Notes: generated by a model from the sequence alone, not told the origin. A DNA stretch of 64,000 nucleotides from Shimwellia blattae DSM 4481 = NBRC 105725 (GCF_000262305.1 NC_017910.1:3410001-3474000); one strand, 5' to 3'; numbered from the stretch's first letter, positions 42,974 to 51,541 are shown. A program made the numbers and translations.

Positions 42974-44407
42974 ATGAAGGATTTTTTGTACTTTATCAGT
43001 GAGATTCTCTGGGGGTCACTGGTCACATTTTTACTGCTGGGCACCGGGCTATGGTTCACCATCCGCACCGGGTTTGTGCAGTTTCGCTATTTCCGCCAGA
43101 CGCGCGAGAATCTGAAAAAAAGCACGATACCCCGCCCCCACGGGATCACCGCATTTCAGGCACTATGCACCGGGCTTGCTTCCCGGGTGGGCAGCGGCAA
43201 TCTGACCGGGGTGGCGCTGGCTATCTCAGCAGGCGGCCCCGGGGCCGTATTCTGGATGTGGGTCGCCGCCCTGATCGGCATGGCGACCTGTTTTGCCGAG
43301 TGCGCCCTGGCCCAGGTCTATAAGGTAAAAGATGAGCACGGACGCTACCGGGGTGGCCCGGCCTGGTATATCGAGCGCGGGCTCGGTATGCGCAAAATGG
43401 GGGTGTTGCTGGCGATTTTTCTGCTGCTCGCCTTTGGCGTTGTGTTTAATGCGGTACAGTCCAGCACCATTGCCAATGCCCTGCATCAGGCATTTTCCGT
43501 TCCGCGCCTGGGGTGCGGCATTGCTGTTGCCGTGCTCTGCGGCCTGGTCATTACCCGGGGAATGCAGGGGGTGGCCCGGGTTGCCCAGTGGCTGATGCCG
43601 CTGATAGCGGTAGTGTGGATCGGCACCGGGCTGATTGTGCTTATCAGCCATCTGGATAAGGTGCCATATATGCTGACCACCATCGTCCGGGGCGCTTTTG
43701 GCTGGCAAGAGGCGGCAGCGGGCACCGCCGGATACACCCTGAGCCAGGCCTTAACCAACGGTGTGCAGCGCGGCCTGTTCTCTAACGAGGCGGGCATGGG
43801 CTCCACACCGAATGCGGCGGCGGCGGCGGCAAGCTGGCCCCCCCACCCTGCCAGCCAGGGTTTTGTGCAAATGGCCGGGGTGTTAATTGATACCCTGCTG
43901 ATCTGCTCGGCTACCGCGGCGATAATTCTACTGTCCGGCGTGGGGGACAGCCCCAACGGCGAAGAAAACGGGATTATCCTGGTCCAGCAGTCGCTCTCTC
44001 ACCTGACGGGCCCCTGGGCCGGGCAGTTTATTGCGATTGTGGTGCTGCTGTTTGCCTTTACCTCCATCATTGCCAATTACGCCTACGCGGAAAACAATCT
44101 GGTCTTTCTCCGCCTGGGCTCCCGGGGCAAAATATGGCTACTGCGGCTGGTGGTGCTGGGGATGGTGGTGCTCGGCTCGGTCAGCCAGATTACGCTCGTC
44201 TGGCCGCTGGCGGATGTGATTATGGCTCTGATGGTCTGCATTAACCTGATAGCGATTCTGATGCTCTCCCCGGTGGTGCGCGCGGTAACAGCAGACTATC
44301 TGCGCCAGCGTAAACTCGGGGCCGTGCCTCATTTTGATCCCCACCGCTTCCCGGAGATAAGCCACTATATTGAGTCTGACGTCTGGGAAAGCAGACCGCC
44401 GCGCTAG
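42974..44407 (+). CDS. yaaJ: AlsT-type sodium:alanine/glycine symporter YaaJ
   Basis: AGCS-family inner-membrane symporter of 477 residues, as expected for YaaJ, in the same place and direction relative to talB as in E. coli. Family blocks are SRVGSGNLTGVALAISAGGP (near 74), GGPAWYIERGLGMRKMGVL, then SNEAGMGSTPNAAAAAASWP (near 275). The last 30 residues are hydrophilic (DPHRFPEISHYIESDVWES). The precise amino acid carried is not shown by sequence. Confidence 0.93.
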   Translation: MKDFLYFISEILWGSLVTFLLLGTGLWFTIRTGFVQFRYFRQTRENLKKSTIPRPHGITAFQALCTGLASRVGSGNLTGVALAISAGGPGAVFWMWVAALIGMATCFAECALAQVYKVKDEHGRYRGGPAWYIERGLGMRKMGVLLAIFLLLAFGVVFNAVQSSTIANALHQAFSVPRLGCGIAVAVLCGLVITRGMQGVARVAQWLMPLIAVVWIGTGLIVLISHLDKVPYMLTTIVRGAFGWQEAAAGTAGYTLSQALTNGVQRGLFSNEAGMGSTPNAAAAAASWPPHPASQGFVQMAGVLIDTLLICSATAAIILLSGVGDSPNGEENGIILVQQSLSHLTGPWAGQFIAIVVLLFAFTSIIANYAYAENNLVFLRLGSRGKIWLLRLVVLGMVVLGSVSQITLVWPLADVIMALMVCINLIAILMLSPVVRAVTADYLRQRKLGAVPHFDPHRFPEISHYIESDVWESRPPR

Positions 44408-44488
44408 CGCATTTTCCGATTGTTATCATTGGCCCTGCCCGCGGCGAAATTTGCTACAGTGGGGCCAGTCTCATTCAAAGGAATTTCT

Positions 44489-45265
44489 ATGCTAATCCTG
44501 ATTTCGCCTGCCAAAACCCTGGATTACCAAAGCCCGCTTGCCACCACCCGTTTTACCCGGCCTGCGCTGCTGGACTACTCGCAGCAGCTGATTAACGTGG
44601 CGCGCAGTCTGTCTGAGCCGCAAATTGCCACCCTGATGGGTATCAGCGATAAGCTGGCGTCGTTAAATGCCACCCGCTTTCACGACTGGCAGCCGGATTT
44701 TACGCCGGACAACGCCCGCCAGGCGATCCTCGCCTTTAAAGGGGATGTGTACACCGGCCTGCAGGCCGAAACCTTCAGCGATGCGGATTTTGATTTTGCC
44801 CAGCGCCACCTGCGTATGCTTTCCGGCCTGTATGGCGTGTTGCGCCCGCTGGATCTGATGCAGCCCTACCGGCTGGAGATGGGGATCCGGCTGGAAAACC
44901 CGCAGGGCAAGGATCTGTACAGCTTCTGGGGGGATGTTATCACCACCACGCTGAACAGCGCGCTGCAGGAACAGGGGGACGATGTGGTCATTAATCTGGC
45001 ATCGGACGAATATTTCCGGGCAGTCAAACCGGCAAAACTGCAGGGCAGGATCATTAAACCGGTCTTTCTCGATGAGAAAAACGGCAAGTTTAAGGTCATC
45101 AGTTTTTACGCCAAAAAAGCGCGCGGCCTGATGAGCCGCTATATCATCCAGAACCGGCTCACCTCGCCGCAGCAGCTCACCGGGTTCGACAGCGACGGCT
45201 ATGGCTTTGATGCCGCCGCATCCACAGACAGTGAGCTGGTGTTTAAGCGCTACGAGCAGCGCTGA
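44489..45265 (+). CDS. yaaA: Peroxide stress protein YaaA
   Basis: DUF328/UPF0246 protein of 258 residues as in E. coli, where it is induced by OxyR and limits free iron during hydrogen peroxide stress by an unclear DNA-binding mechanism. The family start MLILISPAKTLDYQSPL and the blocks YGVLRPLDLMQPYRLEMG, LYSFWGD and NLASDEYFRAV are all present. The ATG at 44489 has AAGGA 6-7 nt upstream; an earlier in-frame ATG (44420) is unsupported. Converges on yaaX with 8 bp between stops. Confidence 0.95.
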   Translation: MLILISPAKTLDYQSPLATTRFTRPALLDYSQQLINVARSLSEPQIATLMGISDKLASLNATRFHDWQPDFTPDNARQAILAFKGDVYTGLQAETFSDADFDFAQRHLRMLSGLYGVLRPLDLMQPYRLEMGIRLENPQGKDLYSFWGDVITTTLNSALQEQGDDVVINLASDEYFRAVKPAKLQGRIIKPVFLDEKNGKFKVISFYAKKARGLMSRYIIQNRLTSPQQLTGFDSDGYGFDAAASTDSELVFKRYEQR

Positions 45266-45273
45266 ACCCGCGG

Positions 45274-45639
45274 TTAGCGGCGGTGGTTACCGCCCCCTTT
45301 ACCGGGCTTGCCGGGTTTACCGTTATGCCCGGGCTTCCCGTGGTATCCTGGCTTGCCATTATGCCCGGGTTTACCATGATATCCGGGTTTACCGTGCGGG
45401 CGCGACGGTGCTTTCCAGCGGTGCGGCGGTTTATGCGGGTGCCATTTATTGTTGCGCCACTGGTAGTGACGGTTCCACCAGTCACGATCCCGCCAGTGGC
45501 CACCATCCCAGTAGTGACCATAGTGATCGCGATCGCCAATTTGCAGCTTAATGGCCGGCAACAGGGTGATTTCATCAGCCTGGGCAACGCCCACGGTGCC
45601 CAGCAGCAGAGGAATAATAAGAAGCAGGGGCTTAAACAT
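45274..45639 (-). CDS. yaaX: Secreted YaaX-like (DUF2502) protein with collagen-like tail
   Basis: 121-residue precursor with a clear signal peptide (MFKPLLLIIPLLLGTVGVAQA, cleavage expected before DEIT near residue 22), so periplasmic or exported. Residues 22-75 match E. coli YaaX (VKLQIGDRD-type core, YYWDGGHWRD-type block, WHPHKPPHRW). After that the sequence departs: eleven Gly-X-Y triplets in a row (GKP GYH GKP GHN, twice, then GKP GKP GKG) end in a GGNHRR basic tip. E. coli YaaX (98 residues) has a His/Gly/Pro-rich tail instead. GAGGTG precedes the ATG. Function unknown. Confidence 0.88.
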   Translation of the reverse strand: MFKPLLLIIPLLLGTVGVAQADEITLLPAIKLQIGDRDHYGHYWDGGHWRDRDWWNRHYQWRNNKWHPHKPPHRWKAPSRPHGKPGYHGKPGHNGKPGYHGKPGHNGKPGKPGKGGGNHRR

Positions 45640-45938
45640 AGTTCACCTCTTTATAGTATTGTCTTCGCCTTACAGGCTGTAGGTGAATCATATCAGGCCT
45701 GCCAGGATTGATAATACTCTGCTGTCTGAATCTCCACGCGAACGCATGTTATGAGAAGTTATCCACTATTCCTGCCAGTTATCTCCACATTCTCTTCATG
45801 ATCCCGGCAGATCTTTACGCTGATTTACCAGAAATCAGGCGGCAGTCAAAAAGATTCATCACATTTAGCCGTGAGGGCTAAAACCTTTTCCCAAAAGTGT
45901 GGTTTTGGCGAATAGCGATTCGCAGGCGCTTTTAGTTC
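45640..45938. other. Non-coding interval upstream of yaaX
   Basis: About 300 bp with no gene seen. It must hold the yaaX promoter near its left end. It contains a DnaA-box-like TTATCCACT (about 45765) and, at its right end, small hairpins (TTTAGCC/GGCTAAA at 45865-45883; GCGAAT/ATTCGC at 45909-45923) leading into the paired element. Confidence 0.5.
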
Positions 45939-46248
45939 GGGCATATGAACGCCCGGTGAACGGGTTCCGCTCCCCTACGATGGGCACTCATATGTTGTGT
46001 GCGGAACCTGGTCGCGTTCCAGGAGGGGGGACCGGCCCCCTCCTGGAGACCTCGCCGGCCCGCGGTCAATCGCCGCTGCGCGGTTCGCTGCAACTCCGGC
46101 TTGCTCTGGCGGACCAGTCAGGATTCGGCATCCATGCCTCAACCTTCCTTCTGGCTGCCATCCTGGCAGCCAGTCCTTGAGCCGCACCTGCGTTTTCGCC
46201 GATTGCCTTTATGCGGGGGTTTAACACCCTCGCGGCCATTAACTGACA
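45939..46248 (+). repeat. Structured element, copy A (left arm of inverted pair)
   Basis: Copy A reads on the plus strand. Landmarks: CGGGTTCCGCTCCCC (45961-45975), GAACCTGGTCGCGT (46004-46017), a 12-bp hairpin (46018-46047), CCGGCCCGCGG (46055-46065), a 10-bp hairpin CTGGCTGCCA/TGGCAGCCAG (46151-46173) and TTTATGCGGG (46208-46217). Copy B carries the same landmarks in the same order on the other strand. An open frame (45899-46180) runs through it with AEPGRV and PARG peptides that also occur in the corresponding frame of copy B, so a degraded protein-coding origin remains possible. Confidence 0.7.
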
Positions 46249-46272
46249 TTCAGCGGCATTTCAGCCGCTGAA
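46249..46272. repeat. Central hairpin between the inverted copies
   Basis: TTCAGCGGC and GCCGCTGAA form a perfect 9-bp stem with a 6-nt loop at the midpoint of the inverted pair, which would be the natural tip of a cruciform or long RNA hairpin. Confidence 0.6.
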
Positions 46273-46582
46273 ACTGTGTTGTTTTACCGCAGGGGTTTTC
46301 CAGTCCCGCGTAAAAGAAACTGGCGGCGCGAAGCTGAAAAGACCAGGGTGGCGGCCCGGATGGCCGCCACAGGGAGGGCTGAGACAGGATGTCGAATCCC
46401 GACCGGACCGCAGGATTGAGGCGCAGCAGAGCGTATCGCGCAGCGACAGTTTCCCCGCGGGCCGGGGGTATCCCTAAAGGGGAATCGGCATTCCCCTTTA
46501 GGACGCGACCAGGTTCGGCTGCCACAAAGAAATGCCGGGGATCGGGGAGCGGAACCCGCTCACTGAGCGGACATATTCCGGA
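46273..46582 (-). repeat. Structured element, copy B (right arm of inverted pair)
   Basis: Copy B reads on the minus strand: CGGGTTCCGCTCCCC (46544-46558), GAACCTGGTCGCGT (46503-46516), a 13-bp hairpin (46473-46502, arm CCTAAAGGGGAAT), CCGGCCCGCGG (46455-46465) and a 9-bp hairpin GTGGCGGCC/GGCCGCCAC (46348-46370). Landmark distances from the first anchor (42, 93, 188) match copy A (43, 94, 190) within 1-2 nt. Hairpin sequences differ from copy A while pairing is kept. A minus-strand frame at 46250-46525 spans it. Confidence 0.7.
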
Positions 46583-46587
46583 TCATA

Positions 46588-46612
46588 TAACCCCCCGCAA
46601 GCGGGGGTTATC
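46588..46612 (-). terminator. Probable thr operon terminator
   Basis: ATAACCCCC and GGGGGTTAT pair around a short GC inner stem, just after the thrC stop. There is no strong T-run on the minus strand, so efficiency is uncertain. Confidence 0.6.
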
Positions 46613-46630
46613 AAAAGCAACCATCAGTAA

Positions 46631-47917
46631 TTAGCGGTTAGCCAGCAGGAAAGCACGTAACCCGGCAAAATCTGCCGCCAGCTGATGGGACAACAGCGGC
46701 AGGTCAGCACGCTCCGCCAGCGCCTGCGGCAGCGTCAGCGGCTGGCCGAGGATCTCCTCAACGCTTTCTTTAAACTTCGCCGGGTGCGCCGTACCAAGGA
46801 ACAGCCCGTACTCACCGGGCTCCAGTTGCCCGTTCAGGGCATGCCAGGCAATGGCCGCATGGGGCTCAGACACATAACCCTGGCGGTTCAGCTCGCGCAT
46901 GGCCTCTTTGGTGGTCTCATCATCCACCGTAGCGGATCCCAGCTCATTCAGGCGCCAGATCTTACGACGGAACAGCTCTTCAACCCGGGGCCAGTTATTG
47001 GGCTGGCTGACATCCATGGCGTTGGACAAGGTGGCCCGGGTCGCGTGGGGTGCCCACTCACCGGTGGCTAAAAAGCGCGGTACTGTATCGTTGGCATTCG
47101 TGGCTGCAATAAAGCGCTTCACCGGCAGGCCAAGGGATTTTGCCAGCAAACCGGCGGTCAGATCCCCGAAGTTACCGCTGGGAACAGAGATAACCAGCTG
47201 GTTACGCGCCTCCTGGGGTAACTGGGCGACAGCTTCAAAGTAATAGCAAATCTGCGCCAGCAGACGGCTGATATTGATAGAGTTTGCTGAGTTGAGCCCC
47301 AGCGCCTGTTTCAGCTCTTCGTCATCAAATGCCTGTTTTACCAGCGCCTGGCAGGCATCAAAATCGCCATCAATGGCGACGGTTTCAATATTTCCGCCCA
47401 GGGTACAGAACAGTTTTTCCTGCAGCGGGCTTATCTTGCCACGGGGGTAGAGAATCACCACGCGCACGTTTTTCATACCGTAAAACGCATGCGCAACCGC
47501 AGCCCCCGTATCCCCGGAGGTGGCCGTCAGGATAGTTACCGGCTTGTCGCCGCTGATATAGTCCAGCATCTGAGCCATAAAGCGGCCGCCAAAATCTTTA
47601 AATGCCAGGGTCGGGCCGTGAAACAGCTCCAGGCAGCCGATGCTGTCTGAAACCTTCGCCACCGGCGCCGGAAACGCAAATGCGGCCCGCACCCGGGACG
47701 CCAGCTCACTTTGCGGGATCTCATCGCCAATGAATGCGCTGAGAATTTTCGCGCTGCGGGTGACGAAATCGTCGTTAAGCATCTCGTCGATTGCCGAGAG
47801 TTCAAACTCCGGCAGCTCATGAGGGAAAAAGAGCCCCTGCTGTGTCCCCAGCCCCTGCGTCACCGCCTGAGCAAAACTGACCTGTTCGTTATGATCTTTC
47901 AGATTGTAGAGTTTCAT
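46631..47917 (-). CDS. thrC: Threonine synthase ThrC
   Basis: PLP enzyme making threonine from O-phosphohomoserine, 428 residues as in E. coli. The PLP lysine is in GPTLAFKDFGGRFMAQML near residue 107, with TILTATSGDTGAAVAHAFYG near 133 and SVPSGNFGDLTAGLLAKSLG near 245. The start codon lies 3 bp from the thrB stop; last gene of the operon. Confidence 0.98.
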   Translation of the reverse strand: MKLYNLKDHNEQVSFAQAVTQGLGTQQGLFFPHELPEFELSAIDEMLNDDFVTRSAKILSAFIGDEIPQSELASRVRAAFAFPAPVAKVSDSIGCLELFHGPTLAFKDFGGRFMAQMLDYISGDKPVTILTATSGDTGAAVAHAFYGMKNVRVVILYPRGKISPLQEKLFCTLGGNIETVAIDGDFDACQALVKQAFDDEELKQALGLNSANSINISRLLAQICYYFEAVAQLPQEARNQLVISVPSGNFGDLTAGLLAKSLGLPVKRFIAATNANDTVPRFLATGEWAPHATRATLSNAMDVSQPNNWPRVEELFRRKIWRLNELGSATVDDETTKEAMRELNRQGYVSEPHAAIAWHALNGQLEPGEYGLFLGTAHPAKFKESVEEILGQPLTLPQALAERADLPLLSHQLAADFAGLRAFLLANR

Positions 47918-47920
47918 GCG

Positions 47921-48850
47921 TTATCCCAGTACCCGTGCGCCCGCCGTATCCAGACGGCAAATATGAACAAAGCCTTCCTGATTTTGCAGATAGTGTTGTT
48001 GTAACCAGCCCGCCACCCGCTGTGCGGCCTGCGGATCATCGCAAACGGCAAACAGCGTAGGCCCGGAACCGGAGATCCCGCAGGCCAGCGCCCCCAGCTC
48101 CAGCGACGCCTGGCGCGCATCGCCAAAGCCTGGCAGTAATTTTGTGCGGTAAGGTTCGGCTATCACATCCTGCATCAGCCTGGCCGCCAGAACCGGCTGG
48201 CCGGTGTGGCAGGCGTGAATAAACCCGGCCAGGTAGCGCCCGTGGCGGATGCAGTCCTGGCGGCGATACTGTGCCGGTAAAATGGCCCGGGCCTCAGCCG
48301 TTGAGACTTTAATCCCCGGATACGCCATCACCCACAGCCAGTCATCAAACCCCGGAACCGGCTGGCTGATAATGCCGTTCTCTTCCAGCATCAGCTGCAT
48401 ACCGCCCAGAAAACACGGCGCCACGTTATCGTAGTGAACGCTGCCGGAGATCCGCCCTTCCAGCTCCCCCATCATGGCCAGCAGGCGGTTATCATCCAGA
48501 GGTTTGCCGCAGAATTCGTTCATCGCCATTAATCCGGCGACCACCGAGCAGGCGCTGGAGCCAAGCCCGGAGCCAATCGGCATATTTTTCTCAAGTTTCA
48601 TGGCAACCGGCAGGGTTTTGCCTATTTCCTGGCAAAAGCGCTCCCAGCACTGATAGACAATATTTTCCCGGGGATTGTCAGGCAGCTTGCTCACAAAGCG
48701 CCCGGCATTTTCCAGGCTAAAGGTCTCTGCGGCCTCAACGCTGACACAATCCCCCAGCAGGGTGCCATCGACCGGCGAAACCGCCGCACCCAGCACATCA
48801 AACCCCACGCTGACATTGCCAATTGAGGCCGGGGCATACACTTTGACCAT
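47921..48850 (-). CDS. thrB: Homoserine kinase ThrB
   Basis: GHMP-family kinase of 309 residues. The ATP motif MPIGSGLGSSACSVVAGLMA lies near residues 90-109, with the N-terminal block YAPASIGNVSVGFDVLGAAV and the C-terminal GALACGISGSGPTLFAVCDD. One base separates it from thrA, so translation is coupled. Confidence 0.98.
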   Translation of the reverse strand: MVKVYAPASIGNVSVGFDVLGAAVSPVDGTLLGDCVSVEAAETFSLENAGRFVSKLPDNPRENIVYQCWERFCQEIGKTLPVAMKLEKNMPIGSGLGSSACSVVAGLMAMNEFCGKPLDDNRLLAMMGELEGRISGSVHYDNVAPCFLGGMQLMLEENGIISQPVPGFDDWLWVMAYPGIKVSTAEARAILPAQYRRQDCIRHGRYLAGFIHACHTGQPVLAARLMQDVIAEPYRTKLLPGFGDARQASLELGALACGISGSGPTLFAVCDDPQAAQRVAGWLQQHYLQNQEGFVHICRLDTAGARVLG

Positions 48851-48851
48851 G

Positions 48852-51314
48852 TTAAACTCCTAACTTCCATGACAGGGTACGCAGCAGGTCAGCGAATACC
48901 CCGGCGGCGGTGACATCATTGCCCGCGCCATAGCCGCGTAACACCAGCGGCAGTGGTTGATAATAGTGGCTGTAAAACGCCAGCGCGTTTTCGCCGTTTT
49001 TCACTTTATACAGCGGATCGTCACCGTCTACGGCGGCAATTTTCACCGAGCAGGCCCCCTGCTCGTCGATAGCCCCCACATAGCGCAGCACTTTGCCCTC
49101 ATCCCGGGCCTGTGCCACCCGTGAGGCAAAAGCGTCATCCAGCTGTTCCAGGCGGCCCATAAAGCTGGCCACATCGCCGCTGGCATCAAACTCTGCCGGT
49201 AACACCGGCTCAATGGCAATATCAGACAGCTCCAGCGCCAGGCCGGTTTCGCGGGCGAGGATCAGCAGCTTACGCGCCACATCCATCCCGGACAGGTCAT
49301 CACGCGGATCCGGCTCGGTGTAGCCCATCTCCCGGGCAAGGGTGGTGGCCTCGCTCAGGCTCCTCCCCTCGTCGAGCTTGCCGAAAATAAACGACAGCGA
49401 GCCCGACAGGATCCCGGAGAATTGCAGCAGCTCATCCCCGGCGCTCAGCAGGTTTTGTAAGTTTTCAATAACCGGCAGCCCGGCACCAACGTTAGTGTCA
49501 TAGAGGAATTTACGCCGTGAACGCTCCGCCGCATTACGCAGCCGGTGGTAATAACGCAGGGAGGAGGTGTTGGCTTTTTTATTCGGCGTGACCACATGGA
49601 ACCCTTCTTCCAGGAAATCCGCGTACTGGTCCGCCACCTCCTGGCTGGAGGTACAGTCAACAATCACCGGGTTGAGCAGGTGATACTCTTTCACCAGCCG
49701 GATCAAACGCCCGAGGTTAAACGGCTCCCTGGCCTGATCCAGCTCGTCCTGCCAGTGCTCCAGATCCAGCCCGTGAACACTGGTCAGCAGTGCCCGGGAG
49801 TTCGCCACCCCGCACACCCGCAGATCGATATGTTTTTTCTTCAGCCACGCCTGCTGGCGCTTAATCTGGGCCAGCAGCGCGCTGCCCACACCGCCAACAC
49901 CAATTAAAAAGACCTCAATCACCTGGTCGGTGTTAAACAGCATCTGGTGGGTGACGCGCACGGCAGTGGTCGCCTCGTCGTTATTCACAACAACGGAGAT
50001 AGAGCGCTCTGAAGAGCCCTGGGCAATGGCCACGATATTGATGTTGGCCCGGGCCAGCGCGGCAAAAAACTTAGCGGAGATCCCGCGCAGGGTGCGCATT
50101 CCGTCACCCACCACGGAGATAATCGCCAGCCGCTCCACGATCGATACCGGCTCCAGCAGCCCCTCTTTGAGTTCGAGATAAAACTCCTCCTCCAGCGCGC
50201 GGGTCGCGCGCAGACGGTCACTCTGCGGCACACAAAAGCTAATGCTGTATTCGGAAGAGGACTGGGTGATCAGTACCACGGAGATCCCGTTGCGGGACAT
50301 GGTGGCAAATACCCGGGCCGCCATGCCTACCATGCCCTTCATGCCCGGGCCGGAGACACTGAACATCGCCATGTTGTTCATGTTGGTGATGCCCTTCACC
50401 GGCAGGCCGTCTTCATCGCTGCTGGCGCCAATCAGGGTGCCGGGAGCCTGGGGATTACCGGTATTCTTGATAAGGCAGGGGATCTGGAACTGAGCGATGG
50501 GGGAGATAGTGCGGGGGTGAAGAACTTTAGCGCCGAAGTAAGAAAGCTCCATGGCCTCCTGATACGACATGGACTTCAGCAGCCTGGCGTCCGGCACCTG
50601 GCGCGGGTCACAGGTATAAACGCCGTCCACATCCGTCCAGATCTCACAACAATCGGCCCTCAGGCAGGCCGCCAGGACCGCCGCAGAGTAGTCAGAGCCG
50701 TTACGGCCCAGCACCACCAGTTCCCCCTTCTCGTTACCGGCGGTAAACCCGGCCATCAGAATAATATGGCTGGCGGGGATCTTACTGGCCTGAATACGGC
50801 GGGTAGACTCCGCAATATCGACGGTGGATTCCAGGTAATGGCCGGTCGCCAGCAGTTTTTCTACCGGATCAATGGCGCTGACCTGGTTCCCCCGGGCCTG
50901 TAGCAGTGCCGCCATGATAGCAATTGAGAGCTTTTCACCCCGGCAAATCAGAGAGGCGTTGATGCTGTCCGGGCACTGACCAAGCAGGCTGATGCCGTGC
51001 AGGATATGTTTGATCTGGGCAAACTCCTGCCCGACCAGGTTTTTCATGCTGGCAAGGGGGAAACCCGGCTGAGCCTCGGCGAGGCCTTCGAGCAACTCCG
51101 CAAAAATACGTTCAGCATCACTCAGATTGGTCAGTGCGTCCTGGCCGCTGATGGTTTTTTCAATCATCGCGACCAGATGGTTGGTGATTTTAGCCGGGGC
51201 AGAGAGCACGGTGGCAACCTGTCCTTGTCTGGCATTGTTTTCCAGAATGTCGGCAACCGCGAGAAAACGCTCCGCATTGGCCACTGACGTACCGCCGAAC
51301 TTCAACACTCTCAT
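48852..51314 (-). CDS. thrA: Bifunctional aspartokinase I / homoserine dehydrogenase I
   Basis: First and third steps of threonine synthesis in one chain of 820 residues, as in E. coli, feedback-inhibited by threonine. The kinase begins MRVLKFGGTSVANAERFLAV and has VVLGRNGSDYSAAVLAACLR near 220. ACT domains lie in the middle (about 320-450). The dehydrogenase begins VFLIGVGGVGSALLAQIKRQ near 470 and contains EPDPRDDLSGMDVARKLLIL near 670. The upstream in-frame ATG at 51368 overlaps the attenuator; the start at 51314 matches the family. Confidence 0.98.
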   Translation of the reverse strand: MRVLKFGGTSVANAERFLAVADILENNARQGQVATVLSAPAKITNHLVAMIEKTISGQDALTNLSDAERIFAELLEGLAEAQPGFPLASMKNLVGQEFAQIKHILHGISLLGQCPDSINASLICRGEKLSIAIMAALLQARGNQVSAIDPVEKLLATGHYLESTVDIAESTRRIQASKIPASHIILMAGFTAGNEKGELVVLGRNGSDYSAAVLAACLRADCCEIWTDVDGVYTCDPRQVPDARLLKSMSYQEAMELSYFGAKVLHPRTISPIAQFQIPCLIKNTGNPQAPGTLIGASSDEDGLPVKGITNMNNMAMFSVSGPGMKGMVGMAARVFATMSRNGISVVLITQSSSEYSISFCVPQSDRLRATRALEEEFYLELKEGLLEPVSIVERLAIISVVGDGMRTLRGISAKFFAALARANINIVAIAQGSSERSISVVVNNDEATTAVRVTHQMLFNTDQVIEVFLIGVGGVGSALLAQIKRQQAWLKKKHIDLRVCGVANSRALLTSVHGLDLEHWQDELDQAREPFNLGRLIRLVKEYHLLNPVIVDCTSSQEVADQYADFLEEGFHVVTPNKKANTSSLRYYHRLRNAAERSRRKFLYDTNVGAGLPVIENLQNLLSAGDELLQFSGILSGSLSFIFGKLDEGRSLSEATTLAREMGYTEPDPRDDLSGMDVARKLLILARETGLALELSDIAIEPVLPAEFDASGDVASFMGRLEQLDDAFASRVAQARDEGKVLRYVGAIDEQGACSVKIAAVDGDDPLYKVKNGENALAFYSHYYQPLPLVLRGYGAGNDVTAAGVFADLLRTLSWKLGV

Positions 51315-51350
51315 GTGAATCCCCTTAAACTCATGTCTAAAACCGGTACT

Positions 51351-51383
51351 TAAAAAAAAAGCCCGCACTGTCAGGTGCGGGCT
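51351..51383 (-). terminator. thr operon attenuator
   Basis: On the minus strand AGCCCGCAC pairs with GTGCGGGCT (6-nt loop) and is followed by nine T residues, 23 nt after the thrL stop and just before thrA. This is the classical leader-dependent terminator. Confidence 0.95.
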
Positions 51384-51405
51384 TTTTCTGTGTTTCCTGT
51401 ACGCG

Positions 51406-51477
51406 TTAGCCCGCCCCGTTACCTGTGGTAATGGTGGTGGTTGTAATGATGGTGGTCATCAGGCCAATGCGGATCAT
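51406..51477 (-). CDS. thrL: thr operon leader peptide
   Basis: Twenty-three codons: MIRIGLMTTI then ITTTTITTGNGAG. Eight threonine and five isoleucine codons sense charged tRNA levels; stalling prevents the attenuator hairpin from forming. E. coli ThrL is 21 residues and starts MKRIS; the C-terminal TTGNGAG is the same. The ATG at 51477 follows CACAACATCC, also as in E. coli. Confidence 0.95.
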   Translation of the reverse strand: MIRIGLMTTIITTTTITTGNGAG

Positions 51478-51505
51478 GGATGTTGTGTGCTCTCAAAAAG
51501 AATTG

Positions 51506-51541
51506 ACTATATTGGTTAAAGTATCTGCCGACTGAAGTCAA
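51506..51541 (-). promoter_or_regulatory. thr operon promoter
   Basis: On the minus strand a -10-like TATAGT (51506-51511) in the block ACTTTAACCAATATAG, which I recall as unchanged from E. coli, with TTGACT (51536-51541) further upstream. Spacing between those two hexamers is too long for a standard pair, so the true -35 is weak and lies between them. Confidence 0.65.

Noticed and set aside
45274..45400. CRISPR-like or tandem-array repeat
   Set aside because: The short repeats are in frame and encode Gly-X-Y triplets of the YaaX-like protein, with no spacers.
45750..45800. DnaA-box-like TTATCCACT as part of a replication origin
   Set aside because: Only one near-consensus box with no AT-rich unwinding region or origin-associated genes; a single 9-mer is expected by chance.
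45939..46582. Insertion sequence or REP/BIME element
   Set aside because: No transposase, no terminal direct repeats seen, and the arms do not match the REP or ERIC core sequences I know; kept instead as an unnamed paired element.
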